Source: JAFEDN01 sp963832945
GTDB lineage: Bacteria; Pseudomonadota; Gammaproteobacteria; Coxiellales; Coxiellaceae
Assembly: GCA_963832945.1 (NCBI GenBank)
Contig: CAWHVV010000006.1
Location: 440,067-504,066, forward strand
DNA length: 64,000 bases
Direction of reading: 5' to 3'
Shown here: piece by piece, positions 52,510 to 61,160 of the stretch
Numbering within the stretch: position 1 is the stretch's first letter
Layout: every line of letters starts with the position of its first letter
The notes under the pieces: model-generated
Database searches by the model: none
What the model saw: the letters and a program-made list of their open reading frames with translations, nothing else
Told to the model about the DNA's origin: nothing
Position numbers and translations under genes: made by a program

Positions 52510-52557
52510 AATATCGAATATCGAATATCGAATATCGAATATCGAATATCGAATATC
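52510..52557. repeat. Heptamer microsatellite (AATATCG) x 6.9
   Basis: Six complete AATATCG units plus AATATC, without a mismatch, 93 bp upstream of ATG 52650. Seven is not a multiple of three and the tract is non-coding, so length change could alter promoter spacing. Confidence 0.9.
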
Positions 52558-52572
52558 ATTACCGATACCGAA

Positions 52573-52614
52573 TAACGGATAGACTCCATGCTGAGTACTC
52601 ACTTAGCATGACAG
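52573..52614. repeat. Flanking direct repeat of LRR gene, upstream copy
   Basis: AACGGATAGACTCC then CTGAGTACTCACTTAGCATG. It is similar to 56793-56833, which includes the 3' end of the LRR coding sequence, so it looks like the 3' scar of a lost tandem paralogue. Confidence 0.6.
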
Positions 52615-52649
52615 AGTAACAGATTATTTTATTAAAGGGAGAAATGCTT

Positions 52650-55600
52650 ATGGAGCGTGAACTTATACCCACATTAATACCCCCGCCTGGTGCTTCGCAG
52701 CCTTTATTAGCTCCAGCTAACACAGTAACCGATGACAGCGAAGATAAAGACGGCGGTATCGGGCTGCGTACTTTAAACCGAATACTGGCTGATTCTATCC
52801 CTCATAATAAAGATACTGATGAACCAGATTTCATTCAACCGGCAGTGGTGCTCCCCACTTCTGGCAGCATTCAGGCTGATTTAATGGAGAGCGCGGATGA
52901 TGACCCAGAGATTCCGATGGATTATCAACTTTTAGCGGGGGATGATCAGAGCATCGGTTTGTACGATTTTTTAGCCACGTTGGGAATCACTCGCCAACAG
53001 ATTGATCGCGCCAAAATTCCTAAAACGGTGTTATTGAAATTGTATCAACAAGAATTTTCTTATTTTTCCTGGTTGAAATGGAGCAGCCTGGATCATGCCA
53101 TAGAAAAGAATTTGCAATGGCCGTTGTTATCACCTGCGGATGTGGGGACAAGCGCGCCACAAACCTGCGATTATCGCGTTAGGCCGCATGAACGGGCCAT
53201 TTTACTCAAGACGACCTGGGGGTTAATCAAAGCCTATGCGGTGCGCGGCTTTGTCCAGGGTATGGAGACGGGACTGTTAGAATCGGTACATTATTTTATT
53301 TATGCGATGCTGGCATATCGCTTGGGAGAATTAGCCAAAACCGGGCAATCGGATTTTGAAGAGTTTCAGGGTATTTTTTCCGGCTCCAATCAAAAAGGCA
53401 TTGATAGTCTCGTCCAAAGTTTAGCTAAATTAGAAGTCCAAGGGCTGAAATTTATCTTGGCGGCTCCTTTCCTGCTCGGTGTTTTGCTGGGAATCGTGAA
53501 GATACGTAACGTTCGTCGGATGAGCGCACAAGAGTTCAAGGAAATGGCTGATCAGATTCACAGCCACCTAGCGCAGCCTGGCGGCTTTGGGCGAAATGTT
53601 TTTCTTGAAAAAATACCTTTGCTATCGACTATTTTATCTCTCGGCAGCCAAGTGCAAAAACTCGAACAATGGATACGCTGGGATGGACGATTAGACCGTC
53701 ACCATCGGCGACAAGCGTTTGAACTCATTCGTCAAGTGGCTTGGGAAGGTGATAAAATCACCCAGCTTAACGCCTTAGAAAGCCTGGCGAAAATAGCGCA
53801 TGGCATCGGTTTGAAAGATTTCCCACGGCTACAACGAGCCGGTTATTCGCCCGAAGAATTAACAGAACTATTTTATATCAAAGCGACCGCACTGGCCGAT
53901 GTAGAAACCTTGTCTCAACGAAGATTCGCCGGAAAAAAAATAGTAAAGTCAGGAAGAGTAATACAGTTATTCGCTCCTTTGCCGCGCCGATTATATGCGA
54001 GTTATTTACTCTGGTGGCTGGGTCAATCGACTTCCTGGTGGACACAGCGGTTACCTTTTGCGCTGCTGAAAACGGTGAAGTTAGCATTGGAAGCACTATT
54101 CCTGCGTGAGATCGCCGCCAGCATCCTCGAAGCCATTCGTTGCCCGGATAAACCCGGATTTCAGTTTGCCGATGGCTACCAGGATTGGGCGTCGGATTAT
54201 TCGGCGGAATGTTTTTCGACGCGGGTTAGTTTATTTCGTACGCTTGACAGCAATGAAAGTGTTGATGCGTTGGTGGCAGAAATTCCGCATTACCACCTAA
54301 CGGAATTGACCACGTTATATTTATACAACAAATATTTAACCTCAGAAGAAGCCTCACAGATCATTCAAGCGGTGGTTCAACAAGGCGCTCATTTGCAGAT
54401 GTTGGATTTGGGTCAGAACCACATCAAAGTCCTCAGCGAGGGCATGTTGAATGGGTTAAGTCAATTAACCTCCTTGTATTTGAGTAGTAACCAAATCAGC
54501 GTTCTCAGCGAAGGCGTGTTTAGTGGGTTAAGTCAATTAACCTCCTTGTATTTGAGTAGTAACCAAATCAGCGTTCTCAGCGAAGGCGTGTTTAGTGGGT
54601 TAAGTCAATTAACCTCCTTGTATTTGAGTTATAACCAAATCAGCGTTCTTAGCGAGGGCGCGTTTAGTGGGTTAAGTCAATTAACCATCTTGGGTTTGGT
54701 TAATAACAACATCAGCGTTCTCAGCGAGAGCGTGTTTAGTGGGTTAAGTCAATTAACCTCCTTGGATTTGAGTAGTAACCAAATCAGCGTTCTCAGCGAA
54801 GGCGTGTTTAGTGGGTTAAGTCAATTAACCTCCTTGGATTTGAGTTATAACCAAATCAGTGTCCTCAGCGAAGGCGTGTTTAGTGGGTTAAGTCAATTAA
54901 CCACCTTGAATTTGCAGTCTAACCAAATCAGCATCTTCAGTGAAGGTACGTTTAGTGGGTTAAGCCAATTAACCACCTTAGATTTGTGGAACAACCAAAT
55001 CAGCGCCCTCAGCAAAGGCGTGTTGAGTGGGTTAAGTCAATTGACCACCTTGGATTTGGGTGGTAACCAAATCAGTGTCCTCAGCGAGGGCGTGTTTAGT
55101 GGGTTAAGTCGATTAACCTCCTTGTATTTGCACCAGAACCTAATCAGCGTCCTCAGCGAAGGCGTGTTTAGTGGGTTAAGTCAATTAACCACCCTGTATT
55201 TGTATTGGAACCAAATCAGCGTTCTCAGCGAGGGCGTGTTTGGTGAATTAAGTCAATTACAAATTTTATATTTATCGGACAATTTCTTGAATACCAGCAC
55301 CCTCATCAGTATTCTGCCCTCTCTGCCAATGACCCTCACTGCTTTAGATATTTCTTTAAACCAAATCAGCACCCTCCCTCAAAATTTCTCAACCTTGTTA
55401 CCGCTTGGCCTAAAGAGTTTATTGGTGGGAGGCAATAGCTTTATTCCCCGTGTGTTAACACAAGAGTTTATGCAATATTTCCCTTTTCGGTTAACCACCC
55501 TTGGACTCGAATCTTCTTTTATTGTAAATATCACGAACAATAGTTTTTCAGGTTTTTCTGCGTTAACCATCTTGTATTTGGGTAATAACCAAATTAGCAT

Positions 55601-56813
55601 TCTCAGTGAGGGCGCTTTTAGTGGATTAAGTCAATTAACCTACTTGAGTTTGGGGGGTAACCAAATTAGCGTTCTCAGTGAGGGCATGTTTAGTGGGTTA
55701 AGTCAATTAACCACCTTGGGTTTGGGTGGTAACCAAATCAGTGTCCTCAGTGAGGGCGTGTTTAGTGGGTTAAGTCAATTAACCACCTTGGGTTTGGGTT
55801 ATAACCAAATCAGCGTTCTCAGCGAGGGCGTGTTCAGTGGGTTAAGTCAATTAACCTATTTGGAGTTGAGTTATAACCAAATCAGCGTTCTTAGGGAGGG
55901 CGCGTTTAGTGGGTTAAGTCAATTAACCATCTTGGGTTTGGTTAATAACAACATCAGCGTTCTCAGCGAGGGCGCGTTTAGTGGGTTAAGTCAATTAACC
56001 TCCTTGTATTTGGGTGGTAACCAAATCAGCGTTCTTAGCGAGGGCGTGTTAAGTGGGTTAAGTCAATTAACCTCCTTGTATTTGGCTGATAACCAATTAA
56101 ATGACACCGCCATCCAGAATTTAACTCGAAATTTCCCTTATCAGTTAAATACCTTAGAGGTTAATAATAACCAAATCAGCAATGACGGCGCGCTTACTTT
56201 GGCAGAAATTCTGCCTTGCACAAACCTCACATACATTAGTTTTACAGGTAATCCGGCTAACGATACAGCCCTGGCCATCGCGACGCAACAAACGGCATTG
56301 CAAAAAATCTGTGAGGATCAACGGTGTCATGCCAATTTACCCGCAACCGAATCTTGCGGTGTAAATACCAATCCTTCGACCACTGCTCAAATGATATGGG
56401 AATTATTCGACAGTGCTAGTGAAGTAGATGAAACCCAATCAGATTCGCCGGATCATTTTGATTGGCCTCATCCTGTCGAAACTCTGTCATTTCAACCGAC
56501 TTCAGCCTTACCGAATAGTACTTCAGAATCTACGCCGTCATTACTCACTCCAATAGAGGCAGGCGCTATGATTCTAGGTGTGGCTGGATTGAGCATTCTG
56601 CTTTATAAAAACAGTACCTGGATACAAGCCATCGTCAACACCGGCAGCAATCTCTTTCAACGCTGTTGGGGTGGTGGAAAAGCAGAAGAAACCAAGCCGA
56701 CTTCTCCGGCTCACTCAGTTCATAGCCGATATGCTTTCCTTCTGAATTTACCGACTTTTTCAGCACAACGAGTTTCAGCAGTTACCAGAACAACGGATAT
56801 GACGCTACACTGA
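52650..56813 (+). CDS. LRR membrane protein with near-identical repeats and conserved N-terminal domain
   Basis: I favour ATG 52650 (MERELIPTL), 8-9 nt after AAAGGGAG, over ATG 52644. Residues about 110-530 repeat the N-terminal domain of the protein at 33678 (SSLDHAIEKNLQWPLLS, SILEAIRCPDK). About 22 leucine-rich repeats of 24 residues follow (LTSLYLSSNQISVLSEGVFS, GLSQ), in two near-identical blocks around a more diverged centre. This repeat type resembles Slit/TLR-like or bacterial internalin-like LRRs, unlike the RNI type in the paralogue. EDQRCHAN caps them. A Ser/Thr/Pro linker, a transmembrane helix (AGAMILGVAGLSILLYKN) and a short tail end the protein. There is no signal peptide. It is probably an interaction protein exported by a non-Sec route (inferred). 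Confidence 0.82.
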   Translation: MERELIPTLIPPPGASQPLLAPANTVTDDSEDKDGGIGLRTLNRILADSIPHNKDTDEPDFIQPAVVLPTSGSIQADLMESADDDPEIPMDYQLLAGDDQSIGLYDFLATLGITRQQIDRAKIPKTVLLKLYQQEFSYFSWLKWSSLDHAIEKNLQWPLLSPADVGTSAPQTCDYRVRPHERAILLKTTWGLIKAYAVRGFVQGMETGLLESVHYFIYAMLAYRLGELAKTGQSDFEEFQGIFSGSNQKGIDSLVQSLAKLEVQGLKFILAAPFLLGVLLGIVKIRNVRRMSAQEFKEMADQIHSHLAQPGGFGRNVFLEKIPLLSTILSLGSQVQKLEQWIRWDGRLDRHHRRQAFELIRQVAWEGDKITQLNALESLAKIAHGIGLKDFPRLQRAGYSPEELTELFYIKATALADVETLSQRRFAGKKIVKSGRVIQLFAPLPRRLYASYLLWWLGQSTSWWTQRLPFALLKTVKLALEALFLREIAASILEAIRCPDKPGFQFADGYQDWASDYSAECFSTRVSLFRTLDSNESVDALVAEIPHYHLTELTTLYLYNKYLTSEEASQIIQAVVQQGAHLQMLDLGQNHIKVLSEGMLNGLSQLTSLYLSSNQISVLSEGVFSGLSQLTSLYLSSNQISVLSEGVFSGLSQLTSLYLSYNQISVLSEGAFSGLSQLTILGLVNNNISVLSESVFSGLSQLTSLDLSSNQISVLSEGVFSGLSQLTSLDLSYNQISVLSEGVFSGLSQLTTLNLQSNQISIFSEGTFSGLSQLTTLDLWNNQISALSKGVLSGLSQLTTLDLGGNQISVLSEGVFSGLSRLTSLYLHQNLISVLSEGVFSGLSQLTTLYLYWNQISVLSEGVFGELSQLQILYLSDNFLNTSTLISILPSLPMTLTALDISLNQISTLPQNFSTLLPLGLKSLLVGGNSFIPRVLTQEFMQYFPFRLTTLGLESSFIVNITNNSFSGFSALTILYLGNNQISILSEGAFSGLSQLTYLSLGGNQISVLSEGMFSGLSQLTTLGLGGNQISVLSEGVFSGLSQLTTLGLGYNQISVLSEGVFSGLSQLTYLELSYNQISVLREGAFSGLSQLTILGLVNNNISVLSEGAFSGLSQLTSLYLGGNQISVLSEGVLSGLSQLTSLYLADNQLNDTAIQNLTRNFPYQLNTLEVNNNQISNDGALTLAEILPCTNLTYISFTGNPANDTALAIATQQTALQKICEDQRCHANLPATESCGVNTNPSTTAQMIWELFDSASEVDETQSDSPDHFDWPHPVETLSFQPTSALPNSTSESTPSLLTPIEAGAMILGVAGLSILLYKNSTWIQAIVNTGSNLFQRCWGGGKAEETKPTSPAHSVHSRYAFLLNLPTFSAQRVSAVTRTTDMTLH
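54448..55250 (+). repeat. Tandem 72-bp LRR repeats, block 1
   Basis: About eleven in-frame 72-bp units (GGGTTAAGTCAATTAACC, AACCAAATCAGCGTTCTCAG). Neighbouring units are often identical at synonymous sites, so expansion or gene conversion was recent. Confidence 0.85.
55570..56090 (+). repeat. Tandem 72-bp LRR repeats, block 2
   Basis: About seven more units with the same DNA sequence as block 1, after a diverged centre. Identical units shared between blocks (for example around 54660 and 55905, TTGGTTAATAACAACATCAG) show exchange within the gene. Confidence 0.85.
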
Positions 56814-56833
56814 GTACTCGCTTGGCATGATAG
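56793..56833. repeat. Flanking direct repeat of LRR gene, downstream copy
   Basis: AACGGATATGACGC then CTGAGTACTCGCTTGGCATG, matching 52573-52614. The copy includes the last codons and stop of the LRR gene. Confidence 0.6.
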
Positions 56834-57101
56834 AAAAGTCCAGGCAGCGGGCGCAATTTTTTATCTACTGGATACGCTGTGAAGTATGACCCCTGATATA
56901 GCTTGTTCATGGGAGATCACATTTGCCACCGTTGTTCCCCGTCGAAGTAGACATTTTAATTCAGCGGCTGGCCAACTAGGTGAAACCTCGCGCGGATTGC
57001 TCACTTTGTGCCATTCGGGACGTTTAACGCTCTTTTCTATTTCCCGCAGCTCTGAAGACGCTTTGTGCCTTAGATCAGGCTGAGTGTCGAGGGTAGCACA
57101 T
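56834..57101. other. Gap with no supported gene
   Basis: The frame at 56886-57083 has no ribosome binding site and no recognisable protein. The segment continues across the insertion sequence at 58894, so 56834-57110 and 58903-59050 were once contiguous. Confidence 0.4.
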
Positions 57102-57110
57102 CCCGAAGGC

Positions 57111-58893
57111 TGGCCTGGTGAAAATCATCCAGTAGAAACAAATAATTCTTGGTACGCTTTTTGTTCCAATATTTTTGGAAAACGAAACGCTGAAATTCTT
57201 TTCGCCTGAACTGATTTTCCAATATTTTTTTTATGCCATTCAATTATAGTTTTTGTTTTTACTGATTCCATTGCATTTTTAATCACATCTATTGTTGTTT
57301 TTGAGACGCAAGCTGCCAGAGATAATAACAATCCAGTAAAACCATTTTTTGCCTGTTGTTTTTCAATATTTTTCTGCTTCCCAAATAATGATTCAATAAT
57401 TTCACTGCTACCTAACAAACGTTCTTTTGGTTTTGCATAAGATGATTCTTTTTCAACAAGCGCGATCATTTTCTGATTAAATATATCTGCATGATCTGAA
57501 AGTTTTAATTCTTCCAGTACTCTTTGCAAGTCAAGATGAGCATTTGTATATAAACCATTATTTCTAACGAAATTTTCTGTGCACGAAACAGCACACATCA
57601 TATTTCTCCATCTGCTTATTGCAAATCTATATTCATTCACCCAGACAAATTTCTCACGTATTTTTTTCGATGTATTTTTATTTTCTAACAGAAGAATTAT
57701 ATGACTACTCCAATTTATCAATGTTTCAATATTCATATATCGTGATTTTGATTTTTGGTTTGGTGGAGATAAGTAGGCTAACTCTGTTTGCTGAAGATGA
57801 TTTTTTGTCGACTGGCATAGTTTAATAAACGCTTTCCATACTTCACAATGTTCTAATATATTTTTTAATAAAGTAGCCAGTGCGTGCTTTATGTCGTAAA
57901 TATAACGCGTGTTTTGATGCTCAGCACAAAAACGATTAATGCCGGATTTTATGTCAGTGCCTTTATCTGCAACAATTTCCGCTGGGATACCTGTTTTTTT
58001 AGCGGTTGCATTTAATTGCTCATATACCTTTTCGCCATTAGATTTCGTCACCGGAATAAGCTCGATTGGTTCAACATCCTCGTATCTCAAAAATCTACCA
58101 ATAGGTAAATCGGATAAACGAATACCTAATATGACCAGGCATTTTTCTTCTCCAATTTGCACTGAATGATCAATGATCCATATCCAATCATCCGCTTTTA
58201 TTTTTGCCCTATTCAATTTGTAATAACCTAATCGCATCAACCACAGACGACCTGAATACCAGGAGGGTATTGACATGTCTACGCCAAAAATACGGGCGCT
58301 AATTTCAATGGCACGACAGCTTGCGCGAAGTCCAATCGCTGTCATCACAAGAGATATAAAATAAAAGATTTGTATCGCAGAATAATGATGGTAAAATAAA
58401 TTATTCCGACTGTTTACTAATGCCGTCATCTTTCTGTTGCTTTCATTTTCAATGAATGCTGTCGCGCTGTCTAATTTTTCAGTAATTTTTTTTTACCAGC
58501 TTCAGATTTTTTAATATCATCTTGTAATTGCTTATTTTGTGCTTTTAATTCCTTTAATCGAGACTTTAATTCTGCTTTACTTGTTTCCAAAAATTCAATG
58601 CGTTTCTTCTGGCTTCGAATATCCAGCATGGCTTGTTTACATTTTTCTTTCCATTTATCCCGGCTATGTTTAAAAAACACAGTGAGCTTTTTAACCGGGC
58701 TTTTAAAATTTTCCATAATTAAATATTCCTTTTGAATTACCCAATACATAGTAATGCAAAAGATACTAATTTAAAATAAGAAAAAACGGAACAACAAATT
58801 TTATTGAGATAGGATCGAATTTTTAAAGAATAAAATTTGAACCAATTTTTCTGTAGGTTATCGGGCAATTCATGGGTGATTTTCACCAGGCCA
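57111..58893 (-). mobile_element. Complete insertion sequence, 1783 bp, with 9-bp target duplication
   Basis: Perfect 17-bp terminal inverted repeats: TGGCCTGGTGAAAATCA at 57111-57127 and its complement at 58877-58893. CCCGAAGGC occurs directly outside both ends (57102-57110 and 58894-58902), a 9-bp target-site duplication. Joining the flanks gives the uninterrupted target. One transposase, split in two frames, fills the element. The family is not assigned; 9-bp duplications occur in IS4- and IS1-type elements, among others. Confidence 0.92.
57125..58716 (-). CDS. DDE transposase in two frames joined at an A9 tract
   Basis: ATG 58716 (MENFKSPVKK) has AAAGGA upstream; ATG 58749 is less likely. 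The first frame encodes a coiled coil (AELKSRLKELKAQNKQLQDD) and stops at 58471. The second (to 57125) holds the catalytic part: IIDHSVQI, VADKGTDI and SSEIIESLFG are candidate D, D and E regions. Re-reading one A in the A9 tract (58486-58494) joins them as AGKKKKITEKLDSATAF with no stop, giving about 530 residues. That fits -1 ribosomal frameshifting or transcript slippage, a known control in IS elements. A disabling deletion is the alternative. The stop codon lies inside the left terminal repeat. Confidence 0.8.
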
Positions 58894-59050
58894 CCCGAAG
58901 GCTATCGGGCGGCTTCGCCGCGCACCGCGCCGATCACAACCAGCAGCTCCGTGAACTCTGTAGCGGCGCTATCGCCGACCGGCTTAATCGCTTGCCCACC
59001 TGCATCGCTTCTTCTCTCCGGGTAAAATCTTTTATAAATAACATAACATT

Positions 59051-59079
59051 AAAAATAACGTAACTGTTACGTTATTTTT
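59051..59079. terminator. Symmetric hairpin, possible bidirectional terminator
   Basis: AAAAATAACGTAA, loop CTG, TTACGTTATTTTT: a 13-bp stem with A- and T-runs at the ends. It lies 53 nt after the stop of the minus-strand gene at 59132, so it can end the conjugative operon. The stem is AT-rich. Confidence 0.55.
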
Positions 59080-59131
59080 CAGAAACATATTATCCGGCGC
59101 TGACATACCCGCAGGCAACAGCAACCCATTT

Positions 59132-59833
59132 TCAATTTTTTACTGAGGATACAGGTTCTTTTTTTGATACCCTATTACTTTTTTGCTTCAAAATCCGTGA
59201 GGGCAAAGCGCCCATGAGCGCTTTAGCACGTTCGGCTGTTTTATTTTTTTCGCGATAATCCTGGCGAGTGACGCCGGTATGCCGCCATTGTCGGCATTGT
59301 GCCAGCACATCCCTCATCTCCCATACCAGCTTAAATCCTGTTTCCTGCGATTCCGGGAAAATGCCTAACCGTTTGAAAGTATAGGTTTGGCGCAGCAAAT
59401 AATCCAGGTCTGCAATGGTGTAGGCGACGACATATCCCAGGGGTGTCCCAAAATTCAAGAGTAATTTGAGGGGATTTTGACTATCAAATATCTCGATCTC
59501 CAATCGCCCTTGCCATTGGTGTAAAGCCTGTTCATGTCCGGTAATGGCATTTTTAATGGTTTGATTAATTGCCAGCAATGCTTTCTTAACTTTATCAATA
59601 TGCCAATCGGCATACGGATCATCCTGAGCGGCTGATTGGTAAACAATGGCTATTGCTTTGGCAAATTGAAATAAACCCATCTCCTGATAAGATGCCCAAG
59701 AGCCTTGACAGAGCGCGCGCGCTGTTTTGGTGTGAATAGGCAATGCCACGTCACCCCTTAAGTAATGGCTGACCTTTTTTTCAGCCTTGAGCGGTGGTGT
59801 GGATGTCAGACTATATAATTTTTGATTGGTCAT
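59132..59833 (-). CDS. Integrating conjugative element protein, TIGR03761/DUF1845-like
   Basis: 233 residues. Recognisable family pattern: LPIHTKTARALCQGS, AKAIAIVYQSAAQDDPYADW, HIDKVKKALLA, LLLNFGTPLGYVVAYTIADL, DYLLRQTYTFKRLGIF. This family (PFL_4669 type) is found in ICEs of the PFGI-1/SXT relatives, and some members are linked to AcaB-like regulation; the precise role is unknown. It is the last gene of a minus-strand operon, 25 nt after the TraI_2-like gene, with a hairpin downstream. Confidence 0.8.
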   Translation of the reverse strand: MTNQKLYSLTSTPPLKAEKKVSHYLRGDVALPIHTKTARALCQGSWASYQEMGLFQFAKAIAIVYQSAAQDDPYADWHIDKVKKALLAINQTIKNAITGHEQALHQWQGRLEIEIFDSQNPLKLLLNFGTPLGYVVAYTIADLDYLLRQTYTFKRLGIFPESQETGFKLVWEMRDVLAQCRQWRHTGVTRQDYREKNKTAERAKALMGALPSRILKQKSNRVSKKEPVSSVKN

Positions 59834-59858
59834 GGTATGCCTCCTTTGGTTTTGTTAT

Positions 59859-61160
59859 TTAAGATAAATTTTGAATAAATTGATTGTCGGGAAAACTTTT
59901 CAGGGATTCACACAAATATCGCCGCCGTAAAATGATACCGCGTAGGGTTTCTTCCACGGAGTTGTGGACAAAGCAGTAACGAAATATCACCTGGTTTTCT
60001 TCTTTGCGTAGACAGGGGTCTAATAATTTTAATAACGATTCGACAGATTCATACTCTGAATTTTCCCTGATAAAATGCGTTAAGCTGGAATCACGAATTA
60101 ACAGCCCGAACTGAATGCGTACAAATTGATTTTTACCGTTTAATCTGCCTGCGGATGAGCAATGATGCATAATCCATTGATTGAGATCTGCCAGTGCGTT
60201 AGCTTCTGGTGATTCGAGTGGTTGAGTTGACTTCCTTTCTGATGCGGCTACCTTTAGCTCTGGTTCTGTATTTTCTACAAAGGGTTCATCCTCTTCGATG
60301 ATCGCCACTTCAGTCGATGCTTCGGGTTGTGAGATTTTTTTATCTTCATTTTCTTCTTCTGTTTTGGAGTCTTCTACTTTTTCAATTTTATTTTCTTCGG
60401 GTGCTGTTTCAGGGGAAGTCATTACCGCGATCTCTTCCATCGGTGAGAGGATTGTTTCTGTGGGAGGACATATTTTTTGAATCAATTCCCTTAATTCGTT
60501 ATGAGTACTGGCCGCCTGCGTCATGACTTCCCACCACGCCGACCATACTTTTTGATCACTGCTCAACCAGCGGCAAGCCACGGACGGCATGATTTTAATT
60601 AAATGTGCGGATAAACAGGCCGTACGGTCAATAATAATGGGGTGCGGTTTTGCTAGAATTTTGTAAAACGTGTTTGGCTCATACAGATTTCCACTGATCG
60701 GATGCCAAATACCGATTTTTTCCTGTTCGTTTTTATACAATTCAATGGTTCTGTCCATTTGCAAATCGGGCAAACGCACCCATAAGCTGGCGATAAAAAC
60801 GGCGTAAGTCCACAAAGGTTCCTGTTCCGCAATAGTTTCACTATTGGAATGCCGGGGCATCATGACCCCACGGCGCACTTTCAAAGCGGCCACAGTCGTT
60901 TCCAATGCCGTTGTTAATAAGCTATAGGGTTTTGGTTGGGATATATCTTGCGGCATCGCCTGACAAAATTCCATGAAACGGAGGAGGGTGGTTTCATAAA
61001 GTGTGGCGTACAACGGAGCAGGCGCACTGATCAATGCTTTTAATTCCCGGCGAAGTGTTTGAAATTCCTGACGATGGGCAATCTCCTCGCCGGTCAAACA
61101 AGGCCAATATTGTTCATTGTAATTTTTATGGGATAAATCAGCATCAGTGGCTTGCGTCAT
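59859..61160 (-). CDS. TraI_2-domain protein lacking the relaxase histidines
   Basis: ATG 61160 (MTQATDADLS) overlaps the traD stop as TAATG and follows AGGAGAAAA, so I prefer it to ATG 61211. Residues about 25-225 resemble the N-terminal domain of MobH relaxases (WPCLTGEEIAHRQEFQTLRR, PLYATLYETTLLRFMEFCQA, WTYAVFIASLW). The HHH-x-G and HD-x-GK metal motifs of that family are absent: the positions read KPYSLLTTALETTVAAL and ASLWVRLPDL. An acidic linker (about 260-320) leads to a TraI_2_C-like end (LNQWIMHHCSSAGRLNGKNQ). It is 433 residues long, against 600 or more for active relaxases. It may be an inactive paralogue or accessory factor. Confidence 0.65.
   Translation of the reverse strand: MTQATDADLSHKNYNEQYWPCLTGEEIAHRQEFQTLRRELKALISAPAPLYATLYETTLLRFMEFCQAMPQDISQPKPYSLLTTALETTVAALKVRRGVMMPRHSNSETIAEQEPLWTYAVFIASLWVRLPDLQMDRTIELYKNEQEKIGIWHPISGNLYEPNTFYKILAKPHPIIIDRTACLSAHLIKIMPSVACRWLSSDQKVWSAWWEVMTQAASTHNELRELIQKICPPTETILSPMEEIAVMTSPETAPEENKIEKVEDSKTEEENEDKKISQPEASTEVAIIEEDEPFVENTEPELKVAASERKSTQPLESPEANALADLNQWIMHHCSSAGRLNGKNQFVRIQFGLLIRDSSLTHFIRENSEYESVESLLKLLDPCLRKEENQVIFRYCFVHNSVEETLRGIILRRRYLCESLKSFPDNQFIQNLS

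Noticed and set aside
52510..52557. Heptamer tract as plasmid-type iterons
   Set aside because: Units are too short and no replication initiator gene is nearby; a microsatellite is the simpler view.
54448..56090. Regular 72-bp repeats as a CRISPR array
   Set aside because: No unique spacers; the whole unit is coding and gives perfect LRRs in one frame.
56886..57083. 65-codon plus-strand frame
   Set aside because: No ribosome binding site, no recognisable protein, and the locus was interrupted by the insertion sequence.
58837..59063. Two overlapping plus-strand frames of about 62 codons
   Set aside because: They span the right end of the insertion sequence and its target, so they cannot be an original gene.
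60298..60526. Plus-strand frames inside the TraI_2-like gene
   Set aside because: They are antisense to its acidic linker and have low-complexity composition.
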